64,000 nt of DNA from Tillus elongatus. Lineage: Eukaryota; Arthropoda; Insecta; Coleoptera; Cleridae. Where the stretch lies: the NCBI GenBank assembly GCA_964006375.1, contig OZ023268.1:80791335-80855334 (forward strand), given 5' to 3'. This document shows positions 1 to 12,072 of the stretch, piece after piece. The notes beneath the pieces were generated by a model. The model did not search any database. It was not told the origin of the DNA and was given only the letters and a program-made list of their open reading frames with translations. Both the position numbers and the translations under genes were made by a program. How positions within the stretch are numbered: the stretch's first letter is position 1; every line of letters starts with the position of its first letter.

Positions 1-3000
1 GGAGTCAGTGATTCAATCTTGGCAGGATTTCTGCAGGTAATTTAGTAAGACATTCATACCAACGACTGGTTTATCTGAAAAGTGGGACAGAATGAAGAGG
101 CTGAAACAGAAAAAGACAGTCTCTATCATGGAATAATATTATGAAAAGGTGGATTCGTGCAGTCAGATTGGACTGTCAATCCAAGATGGTAAAATATAAA
201 TTTTGAAGGGGCTGCTTGGCGAAGAGGTGGCCGTTGCTATGACTGCAAAATTCCATGCAAGTTATGATGCTTTACTACATGACATTATGAATGTTGCAAG
301 GTTAAAAGCAGAAAGGAGAGCGAGCATCAAGGATGTAACCAGAATCCGTTCTCAGGTAGAAGCATCAACACCACAGTCGCCAGTGTCCAGTGTACATCAG
401 AAAGAAGCAATACAGCAACAACGAACCAAGAATGGTCAAGACTACAAAAGGAACTGTTTCAAGTTGTAACCGTTTAAGCAAAAAGACCGAGAGTATTTAT
501 TTGATGGTTGTCCGCGATGGATTCCAACGGATCTAAATCCGGTCGATAGTGAGGTCACCATCACCTACCAAACCCTAACCTAATTGCACTTTATCTCTCA
601 GATCTATAATTTTATAAGATATAGAACCCACTGTGTTTCGTTTGAAGATGAAAGATGATCAAATACTTACTCGGATATAATCCTGTTCTGCCCAAAGTCC
701 TGGATTTATGAGATCTTTGAGTCAAAACACTGTTACTATATTACTTAATTAATTTTGTAGAGATCTAGATAATAGATATGTAAAATTTCAAGCTGCAATG
801 CCACCAGAATTGAGGAAGGTAAAATGAGGAATTTGTTACTCAATCAAACAGATTAAAAATACAAATACTTAAATTTATTGACATAAATTAATAGTGGGAG
901 TTACTTGAATTAAGACTCCTGGTAAATAATATAAACATTGCACATTACACAAAAAGAAAATAAATTTTGTTTGTTACAATAAAGAAAGTAAATATTAAAT
1001 GTAAAAGTATTTATCTTTCCATCAAATCTACTAATGCTCTTAATTTTAAAATGCTAGGTAAATTTAAATTGGTTTGTTTATTTTCTTAAAAGAATTTGTG
1101 AGGGTAGCTCAGGTATTGCAAATTTTAAATGACTGTTTACTATTGTAAAATGGAAGTTTCAGGCTAGCTTTTGTGTTCTAAAACATTTGGCGGTTAGAAA
1201 ATTTCATGAGCAAAATACTGACTAATTTAAATAACACAGTAATATTTCTGATTTACATCGTTAACAAAATATCAAGAGAAAATACAAAACACATTTATAG
1301 TTCTCGACAATCGCACTGAGTATGGTTTTAATTTTGACTGAATTAAAGTTTATGCTGTAAGTTAATGAAAAATTTAAATTACGTAGGATTGTTATATCTA
1401 TTTATCTTCAAGGGTCACACACACAAAACTGAAAATGACTTACATGTAAGGCAGTCAAACTTCTTAGGGTTCACCGTTGTCTGGATGTACACCTGAGATC
1501 TCATGGATCTAAATTCTCCTGTTGAAGGATTGTGGAGAATGCACAGGCTGACATCAGCTTTCAGCGCTTACCATAGGCGCTTAATTTCTCCCAAGAGAAA
1601 AGTCAGGAAGTGGTGTAAAACGCTTTCGTAGATGGCGACAGGACAAACTGCTCGTGTCATGTATTATTAAAAAGATTAGGTAAACAATGGGGTTGAAACT
1701 TGATACTCTTGAAACGAGGCAGCAGACGGGCACTTTAACTGAAATTTCTGCGACCAAGGAATACCTGAGTGTGTACGGAAATATCGGGCATGAAAACCAA
1801 TTTGACTCGGATACTGAGGTTAAAAATTTGCTTTCGGAAACTGAAGTTATTCACACGAAATTACGTTGAAAATTTTTCACTGCACCAAGATAATAAAGAT
1901 TCACTGTTCGGCTTAATTTTCTCTACCAACGGAATATTAATTTTTGCTTAAACCGAAATGAAATTACCTGTAGCACTTGCAGATAATTATACTAGCCGAT
2001 ATTAGCTGTGGAAGTCAACATTATTAATTATTTGCCCGATAGATAAACTCCACAACTCAAGTTGAGATGTTACTTCAATGGTGTCTCGCGACAGACTCTC
2101 TCGATTTCCGGCATCACAGTCGCTTTGGTGCCTCGCTGGGTTTGCGCTGTGCGCCGACGTTGGGTCAATCATCTTCTCTCCCTTTTTAGTCACTCATCTA
2201 CCTCCATATGTGTGAGAGAGATGCAGAGAGGTATCCGTTTTCCCGCCAATTCTCGCACACCCAAGCCGGTGTCTTGCAGTCTTCAACGGTTATAGGCGAC
2301 CAGTATATGTCAAAACATATTTTATTGCCTAACCACAACTCTTCTTCATAATTCTTGGACTTTATGATCCTCGGCATCTTTAGTATTACATCACGGCGTA
2401 GTAAACGAATATTTTTGTAGGAAATTGTGACTAATAACGATATCTTTCCTTAAGGCAAATATTCAGTCTGCTGATATTTTAATTTCAACGTACATAAAGA
2501 AAACGCAGTAAAGGCACTACGATGATAAAAGTCAATAGCGAATTTCCAATAAATAATTTTGAAACCAAAACTTGAATTGCTTTTTAGAAACAAAGTCATC
2601 TGCTATTATTTAAGCTTCCTTTGAGGTTCTCTTTATGTCAGTTAGGGAGTCACGGTGATGAATAAAACATAACCGTTACACACCATCTTAACCCGCCAAA
2701 AAAAGCACTTTTATTTTTTCTAAAGCCTTGAAGTTTAATTGTCCATGTTGTTAAAGGGATGAACCAAGAAAATAACTTATGGTCAAGCAATGCAAATCTG
2801 TTCGCCAAATAGAGGTAGTTATTATTTAGACCAGAATTGTAGGAATCTAGATAATCATTAATAGGTAGTTAGCTCTCATGCAAATTGCAAGGTAAGCTGT
2901 GATATCATCACAGGTAAGCATCGAGAAACATAAGGTAGTTATGAGAGAAAATGTCAATATTGGATAGGAATAAGGGGAATGGTTTAGTATTCTTACTGAA

Positions 3001-3180
3001 ATGCGCAGTCCCTAGAAATTAATGGAGTGAATTTGCAAGGCGAAATCAAACGAAATAAACTACAAAAGATAGATGGCACATCTTAGGTCGTCCAATTCTC
3101 AAATATTAAAAAGCCAAAGTTACGCCGAAAACAAAAGGTATGATATAAAAAAGATAAGAGAGTAGGAAAAGAGTTTTGTT
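1..3180. other. Unassigned AT-rich DNA
   Basis: No gene, RNA or recognisable transposon protein was found here. An 88-codon frame at 203-469 and overlapping short frames on both strands at 2002-2295 have no motif that I recognise. The 2050-2290 stretch is GC-richer than its surroundings and could be old regulatory or transposon leader DNA, but nothing in it proves that. Confidence 0.5.
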
Positions 3181-3185
3181 TTTAT

Positions 3186-3937
3186 TTCCCTCGGAGCCCA
3201 TGCAACGGCCTTTCAGGCCGAAATGTACGTCATCTTGCACTGTGTGTGGGAGAACAAGAGGAGGGGCTACACCAACAAGCGGATCCTTATAGCCACAGAC
3301 AGCCAGGCAGCCCTTAAAGCCTTAATTAGCCTACGGGTAAATTCCTGGCTGGTGAGTGAGTGCCTAGACAAGACGATCGACCTGGCTCGGAAGAATTAGA
3401 TGACCCTCATCTGGGTCCCGGGTCACTCGGGGGTCAAAGGCAATGAACAGTCTCGCGCAGAGAGGGTTAGCAGAACCATTTATGGGACTAGAACCGGTTC
3501 TGGGCGTGAAAAAGAGCATGGCCAGAGGGACCATTAAGTCCTGGCTCAGAGAGGAACACAAGGTGTACTGGGCAGACTGTCCAAGGCACAGACATGGGAA
3601 GTCAATAATTGACGAACCCAGTTCAAAGAGAGCTGTGGAGCTGCTAAATATTGACAGTGGACAGCTCAAAAACATAGCAGGTCTCTTGACGGGACACATG
3701 GCCGTCAAGAAACACCAGCATAAAATGGGGCCGTTCGAGAGGGACGTCGCCTGCAGACTCTGTGGCGAGGGGGAGAAACCAGCCCAGCACATCTTGTGCG
3801 ATTGTAAAGCTCTGGACCGCAAAAGACAACTGATCTTCGGTCAGCCTAGACCGGAGACAGAGCAATATAAAACTTCACCCTACCAATCGCTGTGCAGACT
3901 AGTTCAAGGCACAGTGATTTTGGAATGGGTGGAGTAA
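3186..3937 (+). pseudogene. LINE RNase H and C-terminal zinc-finger fragment (I/LOA-like)
   Basis: This is the 3' end of a non-LTR retrotransposon ORF2. The first part reads as a type I RNase H in one frame: a conserved Glu in AEMY, the Asp of ATDSQAALKAL, and WVPGHSG with the late catalytic His. It has an internal stop near 3400, and the frame shifts near 3443. The following 164 codons contain a C-x2-C-x7-H-x4-C finger (CRLCGEGEKPAQHILCDC) and end at a stop at 3937. The first RNase H Asp block and all of the reverse transcriptase are absent, so it is 5' truncated. A second copy of the same family lies at 21597-22440 on the minus strand. The clade is inferred from RNase H following RT in I, LOA and related LINEs. 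Confidence 0.85.
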
Positions 3938-3984
3938 AAAGACTAAGCGCATGCACAATAAGCCAAAGGCTGCAGTGCTTTCGG

Positions 3985-4526
3985 GGCGGCGAAGTTGCAG
4001 ACCAGCCCTGAAGGGAAAATACCACACTGTGACGCCAAGGGCGGTACAGGTGGTCGCAGGAATTGTCCCAATCGAGCTTACGGTAGAATAAAGATCAAAG
4101 CTATATCACAGAATAGACGGAGACACACCGAAAGCAAAATCAGGGGACAGCGCCAGCACTGTGCAAAAATCGCAGGAGATGTGGGATAACACAACCAATA
4201 TTGCTTAGTGGACCAAACAGCTTATTCCAGATCTGAAGAAATGGGCGGAATGCAAGCACAGAAATACTGATTAATTCCTAATGCAAATGCTCACAGGCCA
4301 TGGCTCCTTCAGAGAATATCTAAGCCGGGTAGGAAGGGCAGAAATCGCTTGTTTTTACTGTGGGACGACAAAACACACCATATTTGACTGCGCAAGATGG
4401 GAGAACGAGAGAGAAACCCTAAGGCAAGGTATGAAGACTGGCCGGACCATGTACAACACCCTTGACATCATGATGGAAGATTTTGAATTTTTTTTTAAAT
4501 CCACAGGTACGTCGAAAATGTTCTAA
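3985..4526 (+). pseudogene. R1-like LINE ORF2 C-terminal fragment
   Basis: The translated pieces match the C-terminus of R1-type ORF2. They include AGIVPIELTVE followed by RSKLYHRI, a W-x-KQLIPDLKKW block, LTGHGSFREYLSRVGR, and a zinc finger CFYCGTTKHTIFDC followed by ARW. The pieces are in more than one frame with stops (for example near 4096 and 4207), so this is a relic. The endonuclease and RT are missing. It directly follows the RNase H fragment but differs in family, so the two insertions are probably independent. R1 elements usually target 28S rDNA; none is present here, which suggests a non-specific R1-clade element or a displaced copy. Confidence 0.8.
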
Positions 4527-5151
4527 GAACTAAAGAAGTAGAGGAGAGACAACGAGTGGATTAAAAAGAGACAAATTGTAAAGACAGCCTACTCACTGAA
4601 GATTTACGAAAAGTGGTTCCGGTAGGTATGGTGAAGAAATGAGTTGAGGGTTGGTGGCTAGGCAGAGACTTGCACCTATAGTACTCTAAGGCACACATTA
4701 TATGTCGCGATGGAATCCAAGCGCAGAGGTAAGAACATGAGTTTCTCCACCCGGTAAAAAAATATCCTTCAATTATTTTTTTTTTCAGTAGATAACTTAA
4801 TTTTTTTATAACAATGGAGCTACTGGCAGCGCTGGGAACTGGTGAACTGACCCATTGTAATAACCTTACCCCGGCGCCTTGCCACGTGAACTAATTATAC
4901 CTCATCTTTCTTGCACGCACTCGTTTAAGATTATGTTCACATCTCTCTAATGCTGGCTTCAATCTTATTCTGCAAGACGTATGCGGCAGAGCGCATCTAG
5001 TAGCTTATATTACTGTATCATTGGTGCACTCCCATAATTTTTAATAAACAAAATCATGTTATTCGCATTACTGTCAACAATTAAAAGTCAAACACATGGA
5101 AAGTTTATTTTAATTACCAATTTTTACAATAATTCTTCATAAAAGTTTAAT
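4527..5151. other. Spacer upstream of the SLC36-like gene
   Basis: No coding or repeat signal was found. It is AT-rich with short T runs. This is where the promoter of the gene at 5152 would lie, but no TATA box or initiator stands out. Confidence 0.4.
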
Positions 5152-6459
5152 ATGGAGTTTATGTTCCAAGAACCGCAAACCAGTAATTTAGAGACAAGAC
5201 TTGACGCAATTAAGTCCATGAACGGCATAAGCAGTTTGAAACCTCCAATGACATATTTTGATACACTAATGGTTTTACTTACGATCAAGTTAATGGCAGA
5301 CGATACAGCCAGACCACGAGAAATTGCAGTTGGTGGTCTGGTGTTTACACCAATTATTATCATAATATTTACTCTATTCAACGTCCATTTAATGAATATA
5401 ATGATAAAACTCACACATATGGCAAGAGTAACACTAAAATCAGAAGATGCCAAACTTGATTATACCGAAGTTTGCTACTATCTCTTGATTTTTAAAAGAG
5501 GAACCAGCAAACGTTGCGCTGAAATTGTGAAAATTTGTCTTGACATCAACATCATAGTAAGGGAATCCATCCTTTGTTCGAGAGCACTCATGAGCACAAT
5601 TGATATCATCTGCACTATTTTTAATAGATACGGAAACAATTTAAACCCATCTTTAATAGTTTGGATATCATTTGCACCAAGTGTGTTTTTAGTGTGCATT
5701 GGAAATTTAAAAGTGCTTAGTATGTTGTGCTTTTTCGCAAATATCTCATCAGCTTCTGTTTATATATTTTTGTTGTACTATTGCTCAGTTCGCATAACGA
5801 GTATGCCAGAGAAACTATTTCCTCAGAACGCAGAAGAGCTACCTGAACTTCTTGTAAAACTGTGCCTTCTAAATGAGATGATATATACCCCTCTGATAGT
5901 TATGAATGAGATGAGGAACGAAAAGAGTTTTTATGGAACATGCGGAGTGTTTAAGTTTTCACTGTTGATAATTACCCTCTGTCACATAAGCATTCCAACA
6001 GTATGGTATCTTAGCTCAGGAGATTTTGCCATGAAGCACTTTAGCTGGGCCCAAAATTCTTTTCAGATGATAATGATCATGCAGGCACTAAACACCTATC
6101 TGAATTTTGGTGTAGGTTTTTATACGCTATTTCACAGCACGTTTCCGAGCGCATACGAGTTCATTAGACCAACTAAGTACATTCTAAGATATGAGATAGG
6201 ATTCAAGATATTGCTTATCACTGTGGTTTATATCATACATCATATTACTGAGCTATACGATACTCTAAGATACCGTATTATAAGTGATCTGTTCAATAAT
6301 GCAGTAATGATTTATGCTGTACCACCACTGTTGGAGTTACTCGTTGACGACGAAGCCAGCCTCTTCGTTAAACTCAAAAATTATATATTGTTGGCTGCTT
6401 TTGCAGCTTTGTTTGCTACCTGTTTTATTGTATGGTTACACAGACTAAATAGAAAATAA
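5152..6459 (+). CDS. Divergent SLC36/AAAP-family amino acid transporter-like protein
   Basis: This is an uninterrupted 435-codon frame encoding a multi-pass membrane protein with about ten hydrophobic segments, roughly at residues 61-83, 118-150, 165-183, 187-212, 230-250, 264-287, 300-327, 345-368, 375-398 and 405-428. Its order of motifs follows proton-coupled amino acid transporters (SLC36, Pfam Aa_trans): MTYFDTLMVLL at the start of TM1, LDYTEVCYY, NLKVLSMLCFFAN (family form N-L-K-x-L-x-P-x-S-x-x-A-N), then VMNEMRNEKSFYGTCGVFK (family form E-N-x-M-K-x-P-x-x-F) and YLSSGDF. The small-residue G-[ST]-G loop that unwinds TM1 and contacts substrate in this fold is not conserved: residues 44-57 read TIKLMADDTARPRE. 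The frame is intact with no intron, so it may be a retrogene or a naturally single-exon member. The start is the first Met and suits a short cytosolic N-terminus. Transport activity is uncertain. Confidence 0.7.
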   Translation: MEFMFQEPQTSNLETRLDAIKSMNGISSLKPPMTYFDTLMVLLTIKLMADDTARPREIAVGGLVFTPIIIIIFTLFNVHLMNIMIKLTHMARVTLKSEDAKLDYTEVCYYLLIFKRGTSKRCAEIVKICLDINIIVRESILCSRALMSTIDIICTIFNRYGNNLNPSLIVWISFAPSVFLVCIGNLKVLSMLCFFANISSASVYIFLLYYCSVRITSMPEKLFPQNAEELPELLVKLCLLNEMIYTPLIVMNEMRNEKSFYGTCGVFKFSLLIITLCHISIPTVWYLSSGDFAMKHFSWAQNSFQMIMIMQALNTYLNFGVGFYTLFHSTFPSAYEFIRPTKYILRYEIGFKILLITVVYIIHHITELYDTLRYRIISDLFNNAVMIYAVPPLLELLVDDEASLFVKLKNYILLAAFAALFATCFIVWLHRLNRK

Positions 6460-6484
6460 AGTTAATTTTAAATATACAAATAAA
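6455..6484 (+). terminator. Putative polyadenylation signals
   Basis: AATAAA occurs at 6455-6460, overlapping the stop codon of the SLC36-like gene, and again at 6479-6484. The second is better placed for 3'-end formation. The assignment rests only on the hexamer and its position. Confidence 0.45.
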
Positions 6485-6825
6485 TTTATAAACATTAAAA
6501 TACTTGTCATTTAATTGTCAGTTAAATTAAAGGTAATACATGCAGCTCTTGATAGTTCCATATAATTCATTGGCAACCCCTGTAACTGACCCCCCCCCCT
6601 GCTGGTTCGAGTTGAGTATTACAGAATCATCATTAAATATGTTTAATGCGTTTGGAACTCAATTATTTAAATGCAATTTTGACAAATCTATAGAAGCTAA
6701 AGACCACAGAAATATATTTAAGGGTCTTTATTTACAAGCTAAGCAAACACACAACCTTGTAAGTTAAAGTACTTGGACGTATCTCAAGGTAAGGATATCT
6801 AACTAAAATAAAAGTGCATATACAG

Positions 6826-6925
6826 ACTGCCCCATAATTGATTGGACATTAGCCAAGGGGTGATAGCTGGCACAAAAATAAAGTGATTGGGCTGAACATG
6901 CCTGAGTAAAATGTTACTTGTTTTC
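6826..6925 (+). repeat. Dispersed repeat, inverted copy at 28145-28262
   Basis: About 100 bp, including ATAGCTGGCACAAAA and AGTAAAATGTTAC, match the reverse complement of 28145-28262 with scattered differences. The later copy lies next to mariner/Tc1 transposase debris, so this is probably the terminal part of such a DNA transposon. Confidence 0.6.
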
Positions 6926-7019
6926 GTCTTATGGGTGTTAATATAATTTTTCTTAAAACTATTTTTTCAAATAGGGGAGAGTGTTCCACAGTAAACACAC
7001 CCACAATGGAGCTGTATAA

Positions 7020-7325
7020 TAAAACGGAACGATTGACAGTGAAAGAAATAATCTTCAGAGAACAGTGCAAGGCAGCGTATAAAATAACAAGAGGACTAAT
7101 GAAGAATAATATCGCAATGGTGAAAAATACCTCTATCGACAATCACGAAACAAGACAGGCAGACAACTACCACATGTCACATGCCAATACTTGTAAGAGA
7201 CACAGAGATTCACACACCGGGCAATTGGAGCATACAACAAACTTCCAGAACACCTCAAGGGAAGCCCATCAGCTTCAGTGTTTGCCCAACGTATTAAAAC
7301 TTACATACTGAATAAAAGACAGGAT
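7020..7325 (+). pseudogene. CR1-like LINE RT C-terminal fragment
   Basis: The translation gives HETRQADNYHM and, after a frameshift near 7215, AYNKLPEHLK followed by [17 protein letters not shown]. That is the usual extreme C-terminus of CR1/Jockey-like ORF2 proteins, where an N-x-LP block precedes the last helix and stop. All catalytic RT motifs are absent. It is immediately followed by microsatellite DNA rather than a clean LINE tail. Confidence 0.7.
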
Positions 7326-7402
7326 CCATAGTGTATAAGTGTAACGAACCTCAACTAACAATAATATGTGGCCAGTGTATGTATATGTGTATGTATGTAT
7401 GT

Positions 7403-7407
7403 ATATA

Positions 7408-7503
<96 letters not shown>

Positions 7504-7526
7504 TATATATATATATATATATATAT

Positions 7527-7617
<91 letters not shown>

Positions 7618-7663
7618 TCTGTGTGTGTGTGTGTGTGTGCGCGCGCGCGCGCGTGTGTGTGTG
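7403..7663. repeat. Compound microsatellite (TA)n-(GT)n-(GC)n-(GT)n
   Basis: About 210 bp of (TA)n broken by a few TAGA variants is followed by (GT)n, (GC)n and (GT)n. The frames across it are low-complexity Tyr-Ile repeats, not genes. Gypsy-A1 begins at the right edge, where the LTR TGTGG merges with the GT run. Confidence 0.97.
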
Positions 7664-8014
7664 GCGGTGGTTCCGACCGCAGTGTTTCCGTCAACACTAC
7701 TCTGTATTTCTGCATAAATACTCTTGACAGTTAAACGTTACGTTACGTTATGCGACAGTCAGCTGTCAAGAACTACGGCAACTATAAGAGACACTAGGTG
7801 ATCTCTCTTCTTTCCACTACCAACCGCTACAGTGAACACACTCTCTCCACGCTCGGTCAGTTATCTGTTATGTAGTCGTGTACTGTTGTAATTGTTATTA
7901 TATCATAAAGTTTATTATAGTTAAATGTATCATAAAGTTTAACCAAGTGAAGTAATAAAGTTATATTAAATGTTTACGTATGGATTTAATATCAACAAGT
8001 GCAATTAACATCCA
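7660..8014 (+). repeat. 5' LTR of Gypsy-A1
   Basis: It begins TGTGGCGG and ends AACATCCA (TG...CA). A TATAAGAG box lies at 7783-7790. An imperfect inverted repeat of the TCTTGACAG/CTGTCAAGA type sits just upstream of the box. AATAAAG near the 3' end is a candidate polyadenylation signal. Confidence 0.93.
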
Positions 8015-8017
8015 TAT

Positions 8018-8033
8018 TGGTGACCCCGTGCCG
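8018..8033 (+). other. Primer-binding site of Gypsy-A1
   Basis: TGGTGACCCCGTGCCG begins 3 bp after the 5' LTR end, the normal place for a tRNA primer-binding site. The same sequence occurs at 54270-54285 in A2. I did not identify the primer tRNA. Confidence 0.7.
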
Positions 8034-8168
8034 TAAACCGAAGATGCCGAGCCTGATGTTCCAGCCGACGTCGCCTAACTTCCACGCACGTGCTCGTGCC
8101 TACAGGAGACGAATATCTAAACAGGTCGGTCCTTTCTAATTTAAAAATTATCTCATTTTTTTTTCACA

Positions 8169-8930
8169 ATGGCCGAAGATTCTTCAAGCAGCAATATCAT
8201 GGCAAGGGTTGCAATAAAATTACCTCCTATATGGAGACGTAACGTGAGAATCTGGCAAATGCAGGTTGACGCCCAGTTCGATATATCGCAGATCAGTTCT
8301 GAAAAGACAAAATTCAGTCATGTACTCGCTATACTCGATCCTGATGTCGCAGAGTCAATTTCAGATTTTTTAACCCAACCATTATCATCAACCCCTATTC
8401 AGATCTAATTCAACGTCTTTTATTAGAATTTGAAGAGTCCGAAAGTCGCAAAATGAATAAACTTTTAACAGAATTAGAATTAGGCGACAGAAAACCATCG
8501 CAACTTTTACGCGAAATGAAGTTTTTAGCCGGTAGTCAGATTAAAGAGGATTTCCTTAAAACTTTATTTCTACAACGGTTACCAGTTAACGTTCGTTCAA
8601 TTTTGGCTTTGAGCAACGATTCTCTAGAAAATTGGTCGGTTACAGCAGACAAAATCGTGGAATTTTCCGGAGATAAATACAACGTGGCTGAAATTCAGTC
8701 ACGCGAGCCCGATAAGCCAAGTTAGAAGCGCAATTAGAGAAGCTAACAGCATCAGTCAACGAATTGCGAACGCATTCCCGATCTACCTCCCGAGAAAGAC
8801 CCAAGCTTTCTCGAAATTCCATAAACACAAATTCCTCAACCTCCACGTGTTGGTATCATGAACGATTTGGCAACAAGGCCAAACGTTGCATCCAACCTTG
8901 CAATTTTAAAGCAAAACATGTGTCGGAAAA
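8169..8930 (+). pseudogene. gag of Gypsy-A1, frameshifted
   Basis: The start MAEDSSSSNI is followed by the gag capsid block KLPPIWRRNVRIWQMQVDAQF. After a frame change near 8395 the capsid continues with LGDRKPSQLLREMKFLAG and LFLQRLPVNVR. A zinc-binding end CWYHERFGNKAKRC-x3-C follows. The first frame stops at 8408. The same break is present in A2, so it predates both insertions. A1 has an additional short deletion near 8718 that stops the second frame at 8725. Pol begins in another frame about 60-100 bp after the gag stop. Confidence 0.9.
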
Positions 8931-8987
8931 CTAATAAGGCACTCCACCCACGCGGCAGGAGACGGGTGCCACCTAACACGCCGCCTT

Positions 8988-11900
8988 TTGATTTTTGATA
9001 GACACTCCAATATGAAATTTCTAATCGACTCTGGAGCGGATACTTCAGTTATTCCACCCACTCACGACCAACGGAAATTTCAATGGAAACGTACCTTGTA
9101 TGCTGCAAACGGGATCCCTATTCATACCTATGGCGAACAACTATTAGATTTGGATCTAGGTTTACGCCGTAGGTTCTGCTGGCCCTTCACACTTGCCGAT
9201 ATCAAGCAACCAATTATAGGCGCTGATTTTCTAGCAGAGTGTGCTTTACTTGTGGATATGAAACATATACGTTTAATCGATACAAAGACAAACCTTTCTA
9301 AGACAGGTGCTAACCCACCACCAGGAATTAATTCTAAAATTCATCTCGTAGACCCGACACACCAATACTTCAAATTGCTACAACAATTTCCTGACCTTTT
9401 TAAGGAAACTTCTTCTAGCAACCTTCCAGAGGTTGAGTTCTTTCATACTATAAGTACGGAAGGACCACCTGTCACTGCAAAAGCTAGAAGATTGCCCCTG
9501 GAAAAGCTAGCTCAAGCAAAGCTAGAATTCCAGCACATGATAAACTTGGGAATTTGTAGACCCTCCAAAAGTCCATGGTCAAGCCCCCTCCATATGGTGC
9601 AAAAAAAGGATGGCTCATGGAGACCATGTGGGGATTACCGAGCACTAAACGCTAAAACAATCCCAGACAAATATCCCATTCCAAATTTGCAGGATTTTAA
9701 TGCCCAGTTAGAAGGCAAACGTATTTTTTCAAAATTGGATATCATTCGCGCTTTCCATGACATCCCAGTAGCACCTCAAGATATTCCCAAAACAGCAGTC
9801 ATAACTCCATTGGGGTTATTCGAATTTGTTAAAACCTCATTTGGCCTTCGTAATGCAGCACAAACATTTCAAAGATATTTACATCCAATTTTAAGACATC
9901 TTGACTTTGCCTACTTCTATCTTGACGATATTCTCGTTGCATCAGCCTCTGAAAAAGAACATCAAGAGCATCTAGCAAAATTTTTTCAGACACTTAAAGA
10001 CAAAGGCATCCGTATCAATTCATCTAAATGTGAATTCGGAGTGGCCGAAATTTCATTTTTAGGTTTTCGTGTAAATAAATCTGGATTATTTCCACTTCCT
10101 GGACGCATCAAAGCTATTACCGACCTACCTCTTCCCGATACCATTGAAAAACTCAGAAGATTTCTAGGTCTCATAAATTTCTACCGTCGTTCTCTTCCAC
10201 GTGCTGCGGAAATTCAGCAACCACTATTCGACCTCTGCCAGAATCCCAAAAAACGCGACAAACGTAAAATCGAGTGCACTCCTCAGACTCGAGAAGCATT
10301 CGAACGTTTGAAAGAGGCACTAAAAAACGCTACACTAATAGCTCATCCGTCTGATTCTCCATGTCGATGCTTCTGATTATGCCGTAGGTGCTTCCCTCCA
10401 ACAACTACGTGATCAAACACTAGAACCCCTAGGTTTCTACTCTAAAAAGCTTACTTCAGCCCAAAAATATTACAGCACCTACGATCGCGAACTTCTAGCT
10501 GCTTATCAGGCAGTTAAATACTTTAGATATACCCTAGAAGGTCGCCATTTCACCATTTATACGGACCACAAACCTTTGACATACGCTTTTGAACAACGCG
10601 TCGATAAAGCATCTCCAAGGCAACTACGACATTTAGACTTCCTAGGTCAATTTACCACAGACATTCGCTACATACCAAGTCCTACAAACATTCCCGCAGA
10701 CTATTGTTCTCGCATTGAAACAATTTCACTTTCTTCCACTGTGTCACTCCAAGAAATTGCGCAAGCTCAGTCATCTTGTAAGGAACTCAAACACCTTCTA
10801 CAGTCTAAATCATCCTCATACAAATTTTAAAACATGCCTCTTGACAACGGATTGAATCTTATTTGCGATTCTTCTTCAAAGAAACTTCGCCCATTCATTC
10901 CGCTCAAATTTCGCCAAAAGATTTTCGATTCTATCCACAATTTATCTCACCCAGGCATATCAGCTTCAGTCGATCTGGTCCAGGATAGATTTTGTTGACC
11001 CAAATTGAAACGCGATGTATCTCTTTGGTCTAAAACTTGCATTCCCTGCCAGAAAGTCAAGATATGGAGACACACTTCCAGTGCTATTGGACAATACACC
11101 CCAGCCATGAGAAGATTCTCGCATATAAATGTTGACGTTGTGGGACCATTACCACCATCACAAGGTCAACGCTATCTGTTAACAATAATAGACAGATTTT
11201 CTCGATGGCCCGAAGCAATTCCATTGTCAGATATTACAGCAGAAACAGTAGCGAACACTATTTTATCATGCTGGATCTCTCGTTTCGGTGTTCCGCAATA
11301 CATCACCACAGACAGAGGTAAACAATTCGATTGCCACCTTTTCACACACCTCACTAAAACACTAGGTGCAGACCACATCAAGACCACAGCTTACCACCCA
11401 GCAGCAAATGGTGTAATCGAGAGATGGCATAGAGTTCTGAAACAGGCCTTAAAAGCTCATATGGACGAAAACTGGGTCGCTAAATTGCCAATTGTGTTAC
11501 TAGGACTCAGATCGTACATAATTCCAGAATATCGCTCAACACCTGCTGAAATAGTCTACGGAGAATCAATCAAACTTCCCACCGATTTTTTCAACCGCCC
11601 ACAAGCTCATGATGTTCCACCACTTATATCTCAGCTGAAAGAAGACATAAGGAAACTTCGACCAGTACCTTTTAAACATCATACTGCAAAAAAGGTATTT
11701 GTCCATCCTAAGCTTATGGAAGCCTCTTTTGTTTTTGTTCGCATTGATATTCCGCGAAAAACCCTCGAACCAGTTTATGACGGCCCCTTTGAAGTGTTAT
11801 CCCGAACTGACAAAGTCTTCAAAATCAAGAAATCACACGGAGAAGAGACAATTTCTATTGACCGTCTTAAACCCGCATCCATTCTTTGTGATAACGAACA

Positions 11901-12057
11901 GACAACTTTCCAGCGTCAGAGACATCCTAGTGAAACTGAAAGTGACAGTGAAAGTCCAACACCTAGTGAAACTGAAAGTGACAGTGAAGTTCCCGTTCCC
12001 GTTCAAACTACACGCCATGGACGTAGAGTTCGATTTCCACGAAGATACTTGACCTAA
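8988..12057 (+). pseudogene. pol of Gypsy-A1 (PR-RT-RH-IN), broken
   Basis: The protease motif is [10 protein letters not shown] has YLDD followed by ILVAS (near 9920), preceded by [15 protein letters not shown] frameshift of about 14 nt relative to A2 near 10350 ends the first 462-codon frame inside RNase H. RNase H then continues ([18 protein letters not shown]) to a nonsense TAA at 10828. A second nonsense (TGA, replacing a Trp codon of A2) lies near 10997 beside the integrase zinc-binding domain. From 11005 a 350-codon integrase frame is open. It carries the three catalytic acids (Asp of NVDVVGPLP, Asp of TTDRGKQF, Glu of NGVIERWHR), a GPY/F-like C-terminal domain ([10 protein letters not shown]) and an acidic Ser/Glu/Asp tail. 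The integrase core therefore looks better preserved here than in A2. Confidence 0.93.
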
Positions 12058-12072
12058 TAGCGTTGCCACTGA

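Noticed and set aside
203..469. 88-codon frame near the left edge
   Set aside because: No recognisable domain, no supporting signals and ordinary composition; could be chance or an exon, so not called a gene.
2002..2295. Overlapping frames on both strands in a GC-richer patch
   Set aside because: Neither strand shows motifs; openness on both strands reflects composition.
7275..7734. Long Tyr-Ile repeat frames across (TA)n, here and at all other TA arrays
   Set aside because: They are pure products of the dinucleotide repeat, open on both strands, with no conserved flank; not genes.
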